Below are positions 1 to 8,653 of a stretch of 64,000 nucleotides of DNA, piece by piece (positions within the stretch are counted from its first letter, which is position 1; each line of letters starts with the position of its first letter). Origin of the DNA: Cellulosimicrobium marinum (GTDB taxonomy: Bacteria > Actinomycetota > Actinomycetes > Actinomycetales > Cellulomonadaceae); assembly GCF_020551945.1 (NCBI RefSeq), contig NZ_JAJBZH010000010.1, forward strand, positions 1 to 64,000. The letters are read 5' to 3'. Position numbers and translations under genes: made by a program. The notes under the pieces were generated by a model, which was not told where the DNA came from, did not search any database, and saw only the letters and a program-made list of their open reading frames with translations.

Positions 1-173
1 GCGGCCGTCCCGTGACCTACGACCCCGTCACCTACCGGGGCCGCAACACGGTCGAGCGGTTCTACAACCGCATCAAGCAATGGCGAGCACTCGCGACCCG
101 CTACGACAAGCACGCCGTGATCTACCGTGGCGCGGTGGTGCTCGCCGCTCTGCTCGTGTGGGTCGAGAACTGA
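1..173 (+). CDS. IS5-family transposase, C-terminal fragment cut by window edge
   Basis: The reading frame is open from base 3 to TGA at 171-173 (56 residues). It carries the typical C-terminal end of IS5-type DDE transposases: RNTVERFYNRIKQW contains the third catalytic acid (E) in the usual N-x-x-E-R-x-Y/F-N-R-x-K context, followed by a short hydrophobic helix ending VWVEN. The start lies outside the window, so completeness cannot be judged. It marks the left side of an accessory patch containing a toxin-antitoxin pair and a broken restriction gene. I could not find the terminal inverted repeat downstream with confidence. Confidence 0.85.
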   Translation, partial: GRPVTYDPVTYRGRNTVERFYNRIKQWRALATRYDKHAVIYRGAVVLAALLVWVEN

Positions 174-191
174 CACGAGTACGTTTCCCTC

Positions 192-842
192 ATGGACTGG
201 GTCGATGATCCGCTCGCACCGTGGAGAGCACTGGAGGCGCAGCGCGAAGCCCTACCACTCGAGGACCAGGCAGTCTTCATCCTCATCTGCGTCGAGAGCA
301 TCCTGTCGATGCACCCGGCACAAGACGGCGCTGGCCAGGCGTATCTCCACGCCATCTGGGACACGATCGGCGCAGACCGTTCAGAGCTCTCCACAATCGC
401 CGAGGCCCTCGCCCACCGCCCAGACATCGACGACCACGACGAGCTGGCCGCCCTTCTCCATGCGGTCGAGGCCCTCCTCGGATCCCACGACGCCGCGGCA
501 TGGGGCGCCCGCCGCCTTCTCGACGACGCCTACGAACGCATCCCTAGAGACGGCAGCGACGCCTTCTTCCCACCGCTTGCCGATGACACGGCGCACGAAG
601 TCGTCCAGGACGAGCTCCGCTGGCAGCGCTCGGTCCTCGCATCACTCAGCGCGAGCGACCAGCAGCGCGAATCGCAGACCTACGCGCGCAAGCACAGACT
701 CGCGGCGCGGCCAGTCACGAGGGAGACGCGCCTTAGCGGCTCGTCATCGACACCCAGGACGATTGCGAAGGCGGAGGCTCCTACGAGTCGGTCGTGTGCT
801 CTGTATGCAACTTACGCTCCGAGATCAGGAGACACGACGTAA
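192..842 (+). CDS. Hypothetical protein, weak resemblance to DUF416 (YjaG-like)
   Basis: A 216-residue ORF beginning 18 bases after the transposase stop. Residues 1-160 look like a genuine helical, acidic protein: a hydrophobic helix around residues 27-37 (AVFILICVESIL), then helices including LLHAVEALLGSHDAAAWGAR, an arrangement reminiscent of the DUF416 family. The last ~50 residues are rich in Arg/Ser/Thr and look unlike the rest, so the original C-terminus may have been replaced by a frameshift or insertion. No clear ribosome binding site precedes the ATG. Function is unknown; a link to the mobile element or to neighbouring defence genes is only contextual. Confidence 0.45.
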   Translation: MDWVDDPLAPWRALEAQREALPLEDQAVFILICVESILSMHPAQDGAGQAYLHAIWDTIGADRSELSTIAEALAHRPDIDDHDELAALLHAVEALLGSHDAAAWGARRLLDDAYERIPRDGSDAFFPPLADDTAHEVVQDELRWQRSVLASLSASDQQRESQTYARKHRLAARPVTRETRLSGSSSTPRTIAKAEAPTSRSCALYATYAPRSGDTT

Positions 843-851
843 CCCCAGTGT

Positions 852-895
852 GAATCAATCGTGCACAGGAGTTAGTTTCTGTATACGGTTGATTC
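852..895. promoter_or_regulatory. Inverted-repeat operator and promoter of the abiE operon
   Basis: Two 15-base half-sites face each other: GAATCAATCGTGCAC at 852-866 and GTATACGGTTGATTC at 881-895. Twelve of 15 positions are complementary and the outer seven (GAATCAA/TTGATTC) are perfect. A -10-like TACGCT (896-901) abuts the right half-site, and AGGAG (905-909) precedes the ATG at 923. AbiEi antitoxins of the AbiE family are known to autoregulate by binding inverted repeats in their own promoter, so this is a plausible AbiEi operator. Binding itself is inferred. Confidence 0.6.
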
Positions 896-922
896 TACGC
901 TGTCAGGAGCGAGGCCCCAACG

Positions 923-1525
923 ATGAGCGGTGCACGCGAGCACGATCAACGGCCCGAGGGGGCGACCGCTGTGACGCGCTGGTCCGAGGTCGTCGGAAGC
1001 GGCCTGAGCGCCGGCAAGGCGCATCAGATCCTCACCGACCCGACGAAGTACGAGCGCATCGGGCACGGACTGTACCGATCACTCGACCTGCCGCCCGTCG
1101 ACACGGACCTCGTGGAGATCGCCGCTCGCGCCCCGCGTGCCACGTTGTGCCTCGCGAGCGCCCTCGCCTGGCACGGCCTCACCGACGAGATCCCCATGAC
1201 GTACGACCTGGCCGTCCCCCGCGGAACCCGCCCCCCGGCGCTCCGTGCAGGTGTGACGTTCCACCGCTTCGACGCGGCGACCTATGTCGTCGGTCGCCAG
1301 TCGCACCCACTGCCCGACGAGCCCGACCTCGCGATCTGGGTCTACTCCCCGGAACGAACCATCGCCGACCTCTTCCGGCTCCCGCATCGCGGCGACGAGG
1401 CGGTCGCCGCGACGAAGCAGTGGTTGCGCGGTCGCGGCAACTCGCCGGCACGGCTCCTCGACGTGGGGCGGCAACTGCCCCGGGCCGAGAAGGCACTGCG
1501 CACCGCGTTGAGCATCCTCGCATGA
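923..1525 (+). CDS. AbiEi-family antitoxin / transcriptional regulator (type IV TA)
   Basis: 200 residues. The architecture fits AbiEi: an N-terminal winged-helix segment (about residues 20-65, ending GHGLYRSLDLP) and a C-terminal AbiEi domain with the family-typical LCLASALAWHGLTDEIP stretch (about residues 75-91) and SPERTIADLFR (about 142-152). AbiEi antagonises the nucleotidyltransferase toxin AbiEii without forming a stable complex and represses its own operon. The ATG at 923 has an AGGAG 14 bases upstream; a GTG at 971 is an alternative start. Its TGA overlaps the ATG of the toxin gene by four bases (ATGA), indicating translational coupling. An inverted repeat just upstream is the likely autoregulatory site. 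Confidence 0.85.
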   Translation: MSGAREHDQRPEGATAVTRWSEVVGSGLSAGKAHQILTDPTKYERIGHGLYRSLDLPPVDTDLVEIAARAPRATLCLASALAWHGLTDEIPMTYDLAVPRGTRPPALRAGVTFHRFDAATYVVGRQSHPLPDEPDLAIWVYSPERTIADLFRLPHRGDEAVAATKQWLRGRGNSPARLLDVGRQLPRAEKALRTALSILA

Positions 1526-2427
1526 CGACGGACATGGACGTCCTGCGGGCTCTGCGCGCAGAGGCTCGGCGCCGAGGACGGAACCTCGGCGAGCTCCTCG
1601 TCCTCTACGGGCTCGAACGGACGCTCGACCGGCTCACCCGGACCGAGTACGCCGATGCGTTCATCCTCAAGGGCGGCGTGCTGCTCGCGGCGTTCGACCA
1701 ACGCCGCGTGACCCGGGACATCGACCTGCAGGCGACGGCGATCGAGCTCTCCCCTGCTCTGCTGGTCGAGGTGGTCCGAGCGATCGCCGCGGTGGAGACC
1801 GACGACGGCCTGGTGTTCGACGACGCCATGCCTCGGGTCGAGGTCATTCGGGAGGACGCCGAGTACGAAGGCCTGCGCGCCCTGTGCACGGCCACGCTCG
1901 GGCGGTCACCTGTTCGCGTCCAGCTCGATGTATCCACCGGAGACCCCGTCTGGCCTGCACCACAGCGTGTCGTGGTCCCCGGACTGCTGGGGGACGACGT
2001 GACGATCATGGGACACCCGATGCCGACGGTCGTCGCCGAGAAGTCCGTGACCATCCTCCAGCGCGGAACCACCAGCACGCGCTGGCGGGACTACGTCGAC
2101 ATCGTCAACCTGGCTCGCGCTCATGCCTTCGCCGCCGGGGATCTCCGGACCGCGGCACGCGCCGTCGCGGAGCACCGCGGTGAGGAGCTCCGGCCCCTCG
2201 CAGCGAGCGTCGCCGGGTACGGTGACGTCGCGCAAGGCAAGTGGGCCGCATGGCGGACGACGAACGACCTCGTCCACCGTTCCGCGGCACACCTCGACGA
2301 CCAGATGTCCGCCATCGTCCAGTTCATCGACCCCGTCTACGCGGGCGAGAGCGCGGAGGACAGCATCTGGAACCCCGACTCCCAGGCGTGGGAGCGCCCG
2401 TCCGACACGTCGAAGGCAGGCCGATGA
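1522..2427 (+). CDS. AbiEii-family nucleotidyltransferase toxin
   Basis: 301 residues, starting with the ATG that overlaps the antitoxin stop. The nucleotidyltransferase signature is visible: ILKGGVLLAAFDQRRVTRDID (about residues 49-69) has the G-G pair followed by D-x-D (DID) metal-binding acids of the DNA polymerase beta fold. A later EKSVTILQRG (about residues 172-181) matches the conserved Lys-containing helix of the AbiEii/MenA-toxin family. Such toxins transfer nucleotides to RNA substrates such as tRNA and halt growth, often giving phage defence. Its stop overlaps by four bases (ATGA) the start codon of the degraded hsdR gene, so all three genes once formed a coupled unit. The toxin frame appears intact. 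Confidence 0.85.
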   Translation: MTTDMDVLRALRAEARRRGRNLGELLVLYGLERTLDRLTRTEYADAFILKGGVLLAAFDQRRVTRDIDLQATAIELSPALLVEVVRAIAAVETDDGLVFDDAMPRVEVIREDAEYEGLRALCTATLGRSPVRVQLDVSTGDPVWPAPQRVVVPGLLGDDVTIMGHPMPTVVAEKSVTILQRGTTSTRWRDYVDIVNLARAHAFAAGDLRTAARAVAEHRGEELRPLAASVAGYGDVAQGKWAAWRTTNDLVHRSAAHLDDQMSAIVQFIDPVYAGESAEDSIWNPDSQAWERPSDTSKAGR

Positions 2428-3396
2428 GCGTCCACACCGAGTCCGCGTTCGAGTCGAGCATCGAGGCGCATTTCGTCGCCCACGGGTGCGGATCGCTGCC
2501 CCCGGAAGTTACGACCGCGAGTCCGGGCTCTTCCCCGACGAGCTGCTCGGGTTGGTCGAGAAGTTCCAGCCGCATGAGTAGCGCCTACTCGTCACCCGGC
2601 TGGAAGTGGACGGATCGGCCCGCACACGCCTCGTCGAGCACGTCGTTTCACTGATCGATCACCGCGGCACGCTCAGCGTCTCGCGCGACGCGATCAAGGT
2701 CTCGGGTCAAACCTCGCAGCAACACCTGGTCTACGCCCAGCTCGGCCGCGCACGCGAGCGCTTCGAGCTGCGGGAACCGGACGAGCAGCAGCAGTTCCGC
2801 GAGACCCTCACGGCGTACGTGCGCGCGTACACGTTCCTCGCCCAGGTCATGACCTGGACCGATCGCGACCTCGAACGCCTGTACCTCTTCGGCAAAGCGC
2901 TCCTCACGCAGCTCCCCTCGCGGAGTCGGACCCCGTGCCGCTGGTCTCCGACCAGGTCGAGCTCACGCACCTGCGTACCGCTCTCACCGCGGAGGAGGAG
3001 AACGCCGCCCTCGACCAGGGAGACGACACGCCCGGGGACGCGCTGCCCGGCGGTGGCAAGGGCGGGCAGGACCCCCTGGTCGACAAGCTCTCCGCACTCG
3101 TCGAGCGGCTCAACGACAAGTTCGGTGTCGGCACGACGGAGGCCGACAAGGTCTGGTTCGAGCAGCAGCGCCTGGAGATCGAGTCCGACGACGAGCTGCG
3201 GGTCGTCGCGCTCCACAACAGTCGCGACGCGTTCGAGCTGGTCCTCAAGGAGAAGGTGCCGCACCATGTCGCGGCCAGGCACGCGGAGAACGGCAAGATG
3301 TTCGAGATGTTCTTCAACCAGCCGCGCTTCCAGCAGCTGGTGCTCGAGTATCTGAGCGAGTCCTACGACACGTTCCGCGCCGAGACGAACGCCTAG
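2424..3396 (+). pseudogene. Type I restriction endonuclease R subunit (hsdR) remnant
   Basis: Both ends of an HsdR protein survive while the ~1000-residue family core is gone. The N-terminus (ATG 2424) reads SAFESSIEAHFVAHG. A one-base loss near 2487 shifts the frame to AAPGSYDRESGLFPDELLG; a TAG at 2579-2581 replaces an expected Trp codon; reading continues to GTLSVSRDAIKVSGQ. Near 2712-2720 the sequence jumps directly to the C-terminal helical domain (HLVYAQLGRARERFELRE, then AYTFLAQVMTWTD), so the nuclease and helicase motor domains are deleted. A second one-base loss in the C run at 2914-2917 shifts the frame to SDPVPLVSDQVELTHLRTAL and on to the natural stop at 3394-3396. The gene cannot make a working enzyme. 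No hsdM or hsdS lies in the window. Confidence 0.85.
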
Positions 3397-3402
3397 CGTC
3401 GG

Positions 3403-4383
3403 CTACGACGTGCTGACGTGCACGTGGTCGTAGTGGTTGGCCGTGGCGCCGCCGCGGTCCTCCATCCACTCCCACGCGCCCGCGGGGGTGCCCGCGTGCC
3501 AGATCCGCTGCTCGTAGATGACGTACGTGACACCGAGCGCGCCGGCGTTGGCCTGCACGTAGTTCGCGATGTCCCAGCCGGCGGCGCCGGAGACCATGAC
3601 GTCGACGGCGCGGCCGGAGCCGTGGTCGCCGCTGTCGCCGGGGCGCAGTCCGCCGTACGAGCCGACCTGCGGGAACGCGGCGCACACCGCGCGATACACG
3701 GCGATCGCGTTGGCCCGCAGGCCCGACTCGATCCCGGCGCTGACGCCGCACGCGGCACCCGACGGGCCGGCCGGGGCCGCGGGCTGCGCCACGGGCTCGG
3801 AGTCGGCGAGGAAGTCCGCGCTGATCCAGGCGGCGGCGCCGTCCCAGACCACCTGGCGGTACCCGCCCTCGGTCGCCCCGGTCACGTCGACCGCGGTCCC
3901 GGAGGCCGTGGTCGTGACCTTCTCGGCGTCGGCGGACGGGCCGGAGCGCACGTTCACGGCGTCCGTGGTCCACATCTTCCCGGTCGGCACGGGCACGGGC
4001 TCCGGGGTCGGCTCGGCCTCCGCCGCGGGGATCACCTCGGGCACCGGGTCCGGGGCGGGCTCCGCGACCTGCTCGGTGGCGGGCGCCGGGGCGGCCGACC
4101 GCGTCGCGGTCGGCGCTCCGAGGGCGGACCGCGCACCCGAGCGGCTGGCCGCCGCGGCCTCGCGCTCGGCGGCGGGCCCGGACGCGGACCGCGCCAGCGG
4201 CTCCAGCTCGGACTCGGACCCGTCCGCGGCCTGGGGGCCGGAGCCGAGGACGCCCGCACCGATCAGGGTGACCATCGCGAGCGCCGGGAGCCGCATCGAG
4301 CGGACCGCAGGGGCGGGCCGGCGGGCCGTGCGCGCGCTGCGCACCCGCGGGGTCGGGGCGGCGCTGTGGCGGCCACGAGGCAT
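3403..4383 (-). CDS. Secreted SH3b-domain protein with M15-like peptidase domain
   Basis: 326 residues. An Arg-rich N-terminus and a hydrophobic segment (about residues 30-50, LPALAMVTLIGAGVLGSG) form an export signal. A long Ala/Pro/Glu linker follows, then a bacterial SH3 domain (about residues 135-195, containing VNVRSGPSADAEKV), which typically binds peptidoglycan. The C-terminal ~115 residues match the ARB_07466-like D,D-peptidase-type domain: SGDHGSGRAVDVMV supplies H/D metal ligands and the final NHYDHVHVS supplies the last His. It probably trims or remodels cell wall peptide stems outside the cell. Start: ATG with GGGAG upstream. The promoter has a TACACT -10 overlapped by a TAAC/GTTA inverted repeat. 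Confidence 0.8.
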   Translation of the reverse strand: MPRGRHSAAPTPRVRSARTARRPAPAVRSMRLPALAMVTLIGAGVLGSGPQAADGSESELEPLARSASGPAAEREAAAASRSGARSALGAPTATRSAAPAPATEQVAEPAPDPVPEVIPAAEAEPTPEPVPVPTGKMWTTDAVNVRSGPSADAEKVTTTASGTAVDVTGATEGGYRQVVWDGAAAWISADFLADSEPVAQPAAPAGPSGAACGVSAGIESGLRANAIAVYRAVCAAFPQVGSYGGLRPGDSGDHGSGRAVDVMVSGAAGWDIANYVQANAGALGVTYVIYEQRIWHAGTPAGAWEWMEDRGGATANHYDHVHVSTS

Positions 4384-4418
4384 GAGGCGCTCCCGGGAGG
4401 TCGGGGTCAGGACGCGCC

Positions 4419-4436
4419 AGTGTAACCAAACCGTTA
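4419..4436 (-). promoter_or_regulatory. Promoter of the SH3b peptidase gene with overlapping inverted repeat
   Basis: On the minus strand TACACT (4424 to 4419) makes a good -10 box about 36 bases before the ATG. The sequence TAAC (4423-4426), six bases, GTTA (4433-4436) is an inverted repeat that overlaps the -10, a position where a bound regulator would block RNA polymerase. The regulator is unknown. Confidence 0.4.
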
Positions 4437-4494
4437 TCGTCGCCGTCCAGCCGCGTCGCCCGGGGCGACTACCCAGGTCCCTCGGACGTGCCGC

Positions 4495-5625
4495 CTACGG
4501 CATGCCCGTCCAGGAGATGATGTGGACCGGATACCGCGAGGTGGAGCGCAGGGTCAGCCGGCCCTGGAAATCGCGCGACGGCCGGAGGTACACGACCCGC
4601 GTCCCGTTCTTCGGCGCATAGGTGTCAACGCGGCCGATGTTCGTCGAACCCACGTAGACGTCCATGTTGCCCTGTCGAGGACCGGTCCTCACGTAGAGTC
4701 GCAGCGACCCTCCGGTGACCCAGTGCGTGGAGGGGAGCGAGCGACCCGGTTGCACCTCCGCCCAGTCGTTCTCCAGTGCTCGCGCGCTGAAGCGGTAGGG
4801 CGGGCTCCACGCGAGCCAGCTCCCGAGCATGACCGCCGTCGTGCAACGCTCCGACGACCACGCACCGACGTTCCCTGCTGCATCCCGCGCCCTGACACGG
4901 ACACACCGGGTACCTCCGGCGTTGACGACCGACTCAGGCGTCGGGTCGGTCTCCCGGTAGCTCACCACCGCGTTTCCCCATCCGGCCTCGTACTCCTTCG
5001 GACTGCCGAGATAGGCCTGCACCGAGTTGAAGTGTCGCTCCCAGAGGTCGTAGGAGACGACCTGGTCGTCGTCCGTCGCGCGCCAGGTCAAGGGGTAGTC
5101 GGCGCGCGAGTGGTTCCCCGCTCCGATGAGACGCGGTGCGGTGACGGTGGCCCTCGTCGGGGCGGTGCCGTCGACGTACCCGCACGGCGGGAACGCCCAC
5201 GCGCTGAGGTTCCCCGCACGATCGCGCGCCCGGACCGCGAAGCACACGTGGTCCGAGGCCTCGAGCCCGATGGAGAGCGACGTCGCCGTGGTCCCCTGCC
5301 ACTCGGCAGGACGGATCCACGGCCCGTACCCCTGCCCGGTGACGCCGATCTTGTACACGACGTCGTACGTGGCGACCCCGCTCCCCCCGTCACGGGCGGC
5401 GTAGTCGACGGGCACCGTCGCACGTCCTGAGACGGCACGGACCACAGAGGGTGAGCTCGCCTGGACCAAGGGGGGACGCACGTCTGCCGCGGCCGCGACG
5501 CCGGAAGGTACACCGGCCGAGGCGGGAGGTCCTGCGTCCACGAGGCCCACCCCGATCACGGAGAGGACCACGGTGAGGGCGAGCCGGCCGATGGCCGGCC
5601 GCCGAGCAGGCAAGATCCAGGACAT
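4495..5625 (-). CDS. Secreted protein with Ig-like/fibronectin-type repeats
   Basis: 376 residues from the ATG at 5625, chosen because GGAGGG lies six bases upstream and the product then begins with a normal Sec signal (MSWILPARRPAIGRLALTV..., cleavage after an Ala-rich segment near residue 35). Longer in-frame starts up to 5742 lack this. The mature protein has two repeated beta-sandwich-like modules sharing the phrases F/R-VRARDRAGNLSAW and VRVRARDAAGNVGAWSSE (the 'D-x-A-G-N' turn of bacterial Ig-like/FN3 repeats) with paired cysteines, followed by a C-terminal ~110-residue beta-rich domain. This C-terminal part (WAEVQPGRSLPSTHW, YVRTGPRQGNMDVYVGS) resembles carbohydrate-binding-like jelly rolls, but I cannot name a family. 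Likely an extracellular or surface-attached binding protein. Confidence 0.7.
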   Translation of the reverse strand: MSWILPARRPAIGRLALTVVLSVIGVGLVDAGPPASAGVPSGVAAAADVRPPLVQASSPSVVRAVSGRATVPVDYAARDGGSGVATYDVVYKIGVTGQGYGPWIRPAEWQGTTATSLSIGLEASDHVCFAVRARDRAGNLSAWAFPPCGYVDGTAPTRATVTAPRLIGAGNHSRADYPLTWRATDDDQVVSYDLWERHFNSVQAYLGSPKEYEAGWGNAVVSYRETDPTPESVVNAGGTRCVRVRARDAAGNVGAWSSERCTTAVMLGSWLAWSPPYRFSARALENDWAEVQPGRSLPSTHWVTGGSLRLYVRTGPRQGNMDVYVGSTNIGRVDTYAPKNGTRVVYLRPSRDFQGRLTLRSTSRYPVHIISWTGMP

Positions 5626-5764
5626 GCACCCTCCGCAGGGTCGGCGCATCGGCTCAGATGCCGGCGGTCGACGGCGAGCCGCTGCGGGCGTCGACAGGGT
5701 ACACGTAGGGAGGACGTGCCTGTACGAGCGCCCGTGTCTCAACGCTCGCCGCCGACGGCACGCG

Positions 5765-6469
5765 CTACGCGGGGCGCGTCCCCCGGTGCAGCGCGACGAC
5801 GCCGCCCGACAGGTTGCGGTACGCGACGGAACCCCACCCGGCGCGCAGCAGCAGGCGGCCCAGACCGACCTGGTCGGGCCACGCGGCGATGGACTCCGCG
5901 AGGTACTCGTACGACCCGCCCTCGCGCGTGACCGCCGCCGCGACCCGCGGCAGCGCCCGCACGAGGTACTCCTGGTAGAGCACGCGGAACGGCGCCCACG
6001 TGGGGGTCGAGAACTCGCAGATTACCACGCGGCCCCCGGGGCGCACGACGCGCAGCATCTCCCGCAGCGCACCCTCGGTGTCGACGACGTTGCGCAGCCC
6101 GAACGAGATCGTCACCGCGTCGAACGTGGCGTCGGCGAACGGCAGGCGCGTCGCGTCGCCCGCGACGAACGGCAGGTCCGGGCGGCGCTCCTTGCCCACC
6201 CGGAGCATCCCGAGGGAGAAGTCGCACGGGACGACCCGCACGCCGTCGTCCGCGAACGGCTCCGAGGACGTGCCCGTGCCCGCCGCGAGGTCGAGGACCT
6301 TCTCGCCCGGCATCGCGCCCACGGCACGCACGGTCGCGCGGCGCCACGCCCGGTCCTGCCCGAGCGACAGGATGTCGTTCGTGAGGTCGTAGCGACGGGC
6401 GATGCCGTCGAACATCGAGGCGACCTCGGTGGGCTTCTTGTCCAGGTTGGCGCGGGGCATGGGGCCCAT
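5765..6469 (-). CDS. menG: Demethylmenaquinone methyltransferase (MenG/UbiE)
   Basis: 234 residues, full family length. It carries the class I SAM-binding motif [12 protein letters not shown] (about residues 58-69), the UbiE-type signature [21 protein letters not shown] near the N-terminus (shown in parts: [14 protein letters not shown]), and [12 protein letters not shown], the diagnostic R-N-V/I motif of UbiE/MenG. It methylates demethylmenaquinone to menaquinone, the last step of the pathway, at the membrane surface. It is divergent from menF with only 41 bases between the start codons. The ATG at 6469 has GGAAG upstream; a second in-frame ATG lies three codons later. Confidence 0.92.
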   Translation of the reverse strand: MGPMPRANLDKKPTEVASMFDGIARRYDLTNDILSLGQDRAWRRATVRAVGAMPGEKVLDLAAGTGTSSEPFADDGVRVVPCDFSLGMLRVGKERRPDLPFVAGDATRLPFADATFDAVTISFGLRNVVDTEGALREMLRVVRPGGRVVICEFSTPTWAPFRVLYQEYLVRALPRVAAAVTREGGSYEYLAESIAAWPDQVGLGRLLLRAGWGSVAYRNLSGGVVALHRGTRPA

Positions 6470-6510
6470 GCTTCCACGCGCCCGCGCCCGCGCGCTTACG
6501 CTGGGGAACG

Positions 6511-7860
6511 ATGACCGCTGAACCGTCGGCCCCGGCCGCCCCGCCCCACCCCCTCGTCGTGCGGACCACCCGCATCGACGACCTGCCGGGCGGACCCGCC
6601 GCGCTGGTCGACCTCCTGCCCGACACCCGGCCGCTCGCGTGGGTCCGCCGCGGCGACGGACTGGTCGCGTGGGGCGAGGCGCTGCGGCTGGAGGCCTGGG
6701 GACCCGGCAGGTTCGCGGACGCGGAGGCCGCGTGGCACGAGACGCTGTCGCGCGTCGTCGTGCGCGACGAGGTGGGGCTGCCCGGCACCGGCCCGGTCGC
6801 GTTCGGCACGTTCGCGTTCGACGACTCCGACCCCGGGGACGACTCCCACGAGCCCGTCCGGGCCGGGGGCGTCCTCGTCGTCCCCCGCGTCGTGGTGGGC
6901 CGCCGGGACGGCGTCACCTGGCTCACGACCGTCGACACCGCCGGGTCGCTCGCGTCGTCGCCGTCCGCGGCCCTCGCCCGCACCCCGCGGGCCCCGGTGA
7001 CCGCCCCGGGCGACGTCACGTGGCGCGACGGCGCGCTGGGGCCCGACGACTGGGCCGCCGTCGTCGCCGAGGGGGTCGAGCGGATACGCGCGGGCGCGCT
7101 GGAGAAGGTCGTCCTCGCGCGCGACGTCGTGGCGCACGCGAGCGAGCCCGTCGACCCCCGCTGGCTCCTGGGTCGTCTCGCCGCGGGCTACGCGTCGTGC
7201 TGGACGTTCTCCGTCGACGGCATGGTGGGCGCCACGCCGGAGCTGCTCGTGCGCAGCGAGAAGGGGCTCGTGACGTCCCGCGTGCTCGCGGGCACCATCC
7301 GCCGGGCCGGGCTGTCCGACGACGAGGCGCTGCTCCGCGCGGCCCAGCTCGCCCGGTCCTCGAAGGACCTGGAGGAGCACGAGTACGCGGTGGCGTCCGT
7401 CGCGCACGCCCTCGACCCGTTCTGCTCGTCGATGAACGTCCCCGACGCCCCGTTCGTGCTGCACCTGCCGAACGTCATGCACCTCGCCTCCGACGTCACC
7501 GGCGTCCTCGCGCGCGGGAGCGGGGCGCGCCCGGCACCCGAGCCGACGAGCCTCGCGCTCGCCGCCGCCCTGCACCCGTCCGCCGCCGTGTGCGGCACCC
7601 CGACCGAGGCCGCGAACGACCTCATCCGCGAGATCGAGGGCATGGACCGCGGCCGGTACGCCGGACCCGTGGGGTGGCTCGGCAGCGACGGCGACGGCGA
7701 GTGGGGCATCGCCCTGCGCTCCGCGGAGCTGTCCGCGACCGACCCCCGCACCGTGCGGCTCTTCGCCGGGTGCGGCATCGTCGCCGCGTCCGACCCCGCC
7801 GCGGAGGTCGCCGAGTCCGAGGCCAAGCTCGAGCCGCTGCGGTACGCGCTCGGCTCCTGA
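6511..7860 (+). CDS. menF: Isochorismate synthase (MenF type)
   Basis: 449 residues. The C-terminal chorismate-utilising domain is clear: KVVLARDVV (about residues 194-202), [35 protein letters not shown] with the catalytic/Mg-binding acids, [10 protein letters not shown] and the terminal [18 protein letters not shown] signature. It converts chorismate to isochorismate, opening menaquinone biosynthesis (a siderophore role is possible in this family, but neighbours favour menaquinone). A -10-like TACGCT at 6497-6502 lies eight bases before the ATG and no Shine-Dalgarno fits between, so the mRNA is probably leaderless. Confidence 0.9.
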   Translation: MTAEPSAPAAPPHPLVVRTTRIDDLPGGPAALVDLLPDTRPLAWVRRGDGLVAWGEALRLEAWGPGRFADAEAAWHETLSRVVVRDEVGLPGTGPVAFGTFAFDDSDPGDDSHEPVRAGGVLVVPRVVVGRRDGVTWLTTVDTAGSLASSPSAALARTPRAPVTAPGDVTWRDGALGPDDWAAVVAEGVERIRAGALEKVVLARDVVAHASEPVDPRWLLGRLAAGYASCWTFSVDGMVGATPELLVRSEKGLVTSRVLAGTIRRAGLSDDEALLRAAQLARSSKDLEEHEYAVASVAHALDPFCSSMNVPDAPFVLHLPNVMHLASDVTGVLARGSGARPAPEPTSLALAAALHPSAAVCGTPTEAANDLIREIEGMDRGRYAGPVGWLGSDGDGEWGIALRSAELSATDPRTVRLFAGCGIVAASDPAAEVAESEAKLEPLRYALGS

Positions 7861-7968
7861 CGACAGCCGCTCCGGGACCGCCGCACGGGATCGTCACCAC
7901 CGCGACCGGAGGGCCGGGGGACGGACGTCCCTGTCGGGGGCGGGCGACCCGCTGCTAGGTTCGCGAAG

Positions 7969-8517
7969 GTGTCCGATTCCTCCCTTCCTCCCGGTGCGCC
8001 GCCCCGCGACGCGACCGGTGTCCTCGTCCGCCGCGCGACCGTCGCCGACCGCGACGCCGTACGAGCCCTCGTCCCCGCGCTCGGGCGCGAGGAGCCCGAG
8101 CCCCGCGCGTTCGACGCGTCGTTCGGCCCGCTGCTCGCGGCCCTCGACACGTACCTCGCCGTCGCGGAGCTCCCGCACGCGGGCGTCGTCGGGTACGTGC
8201 TCGCGAACCGGCACCTGAGCCTCGCCGAGAACGGGGCGGTGTGCCGCGTCGAGGAGGTCGCCGTCGACCCCGCCCACCGGCGCGGCGGCCTGGGCCGGGC
8301 ACTGCTCGACGCCGCCGAGACCTGGGCCGCCGAGGCGGGCGCCCGACGGGTCGGCATCGTCGCGGGTCGCTGCCGCGAGCTCGCGCTCGCCACCGGGCAC
8401 GAACGGACCGCCGAGTACTTCAGCAGGACGCTCACGCCCCACCAGGACGGCGGCGGGGCCGGCCCCGACGCCGCCGCGTGGGACGGCCCGGTCCTGCCCG
8501 ACGGCGCCCGGGCCTGA
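7969..8517 (+). CDS. GNAT-family N-acetyltransferase
   Basis: 182 residues with a GNAT fold. The acetyl-CoA binding motif A is VEEVAVDPAHRRGGLGRALL (about residues 92-111: R-x-x-G-x-G/A within HRRGGLGRALL), followed by AETWAAEAGARRVGI. The N-terminal VRRATVADRDAVRALVPAL is the usual first strand-helix pair. The acceptor is unknown. GTG start; a TAGGTT box at 7956-7961 lies seven bases upstream, again suggesting a leaderless transcript. The C-terminal ~30 residues are Gly/Ala/Asp rich and likely disordered. Confidence 0.8.
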   Translation: MSDSSLPPGAPPRDATGVLVRRATVADRDAVRALVPALGREEPEPRAFDASFGPLLAALDTYLAVAELPHAGVVGYVLANRHLSLAENGAVCRVEEVAVDPAHRRGGLGRALLDAAETWAAEAGARRVGIVAGRCRELALATGHERTAEYFSRTLTPHQDGGGAGPDAAAWDGPVLPDGARA

Positions 8518-8530
8518 CCCGGGGACGCCG

Positions 8531-8563
8531 GAGGCCGGCACGGAACAGGTCCGTGCCGGCCTC
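8531..8563. terminator. Bidirectional hairpin terminator between convergent genes
   Basis: A perfect 14-bp stem (8531-8544 pairs with 8550-8563, GAGGCCGGCACGGA with its complement) with a five-base loop. It lies between the stop of the acetyltransferase gene and the stop of the convergent HtrA gene, so it can end transcription from both sides. No T tract follows. Confidence 0.75.
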
Positions 8564-8653
8564 GTCGGCGGCGGCGCGAGGGGACGTCGCGCCGGGCCGC
8601 CGTCCCGCAGCGCCGGAGGGGGGAGCCGGCGCCCGGGAGATCGTGGGGTCGCG

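Noticed and set aside
127-1521. Very long open frame running from 127 into the AbiEii gene
   Set aside because: Only the part from 1522 shows family motifs and a coupled start; the upstream part is antisense-like Arg/Ser-rich translation without homology signs.
3418-4621. Long plus-strand open frames opposite the SH3b peptidase gene
   Set aside because: Translations are Gly/Arg-rich shadows of a high-GC gene; the minus strand has a signal peptide, SH3 and peptidase motifs.
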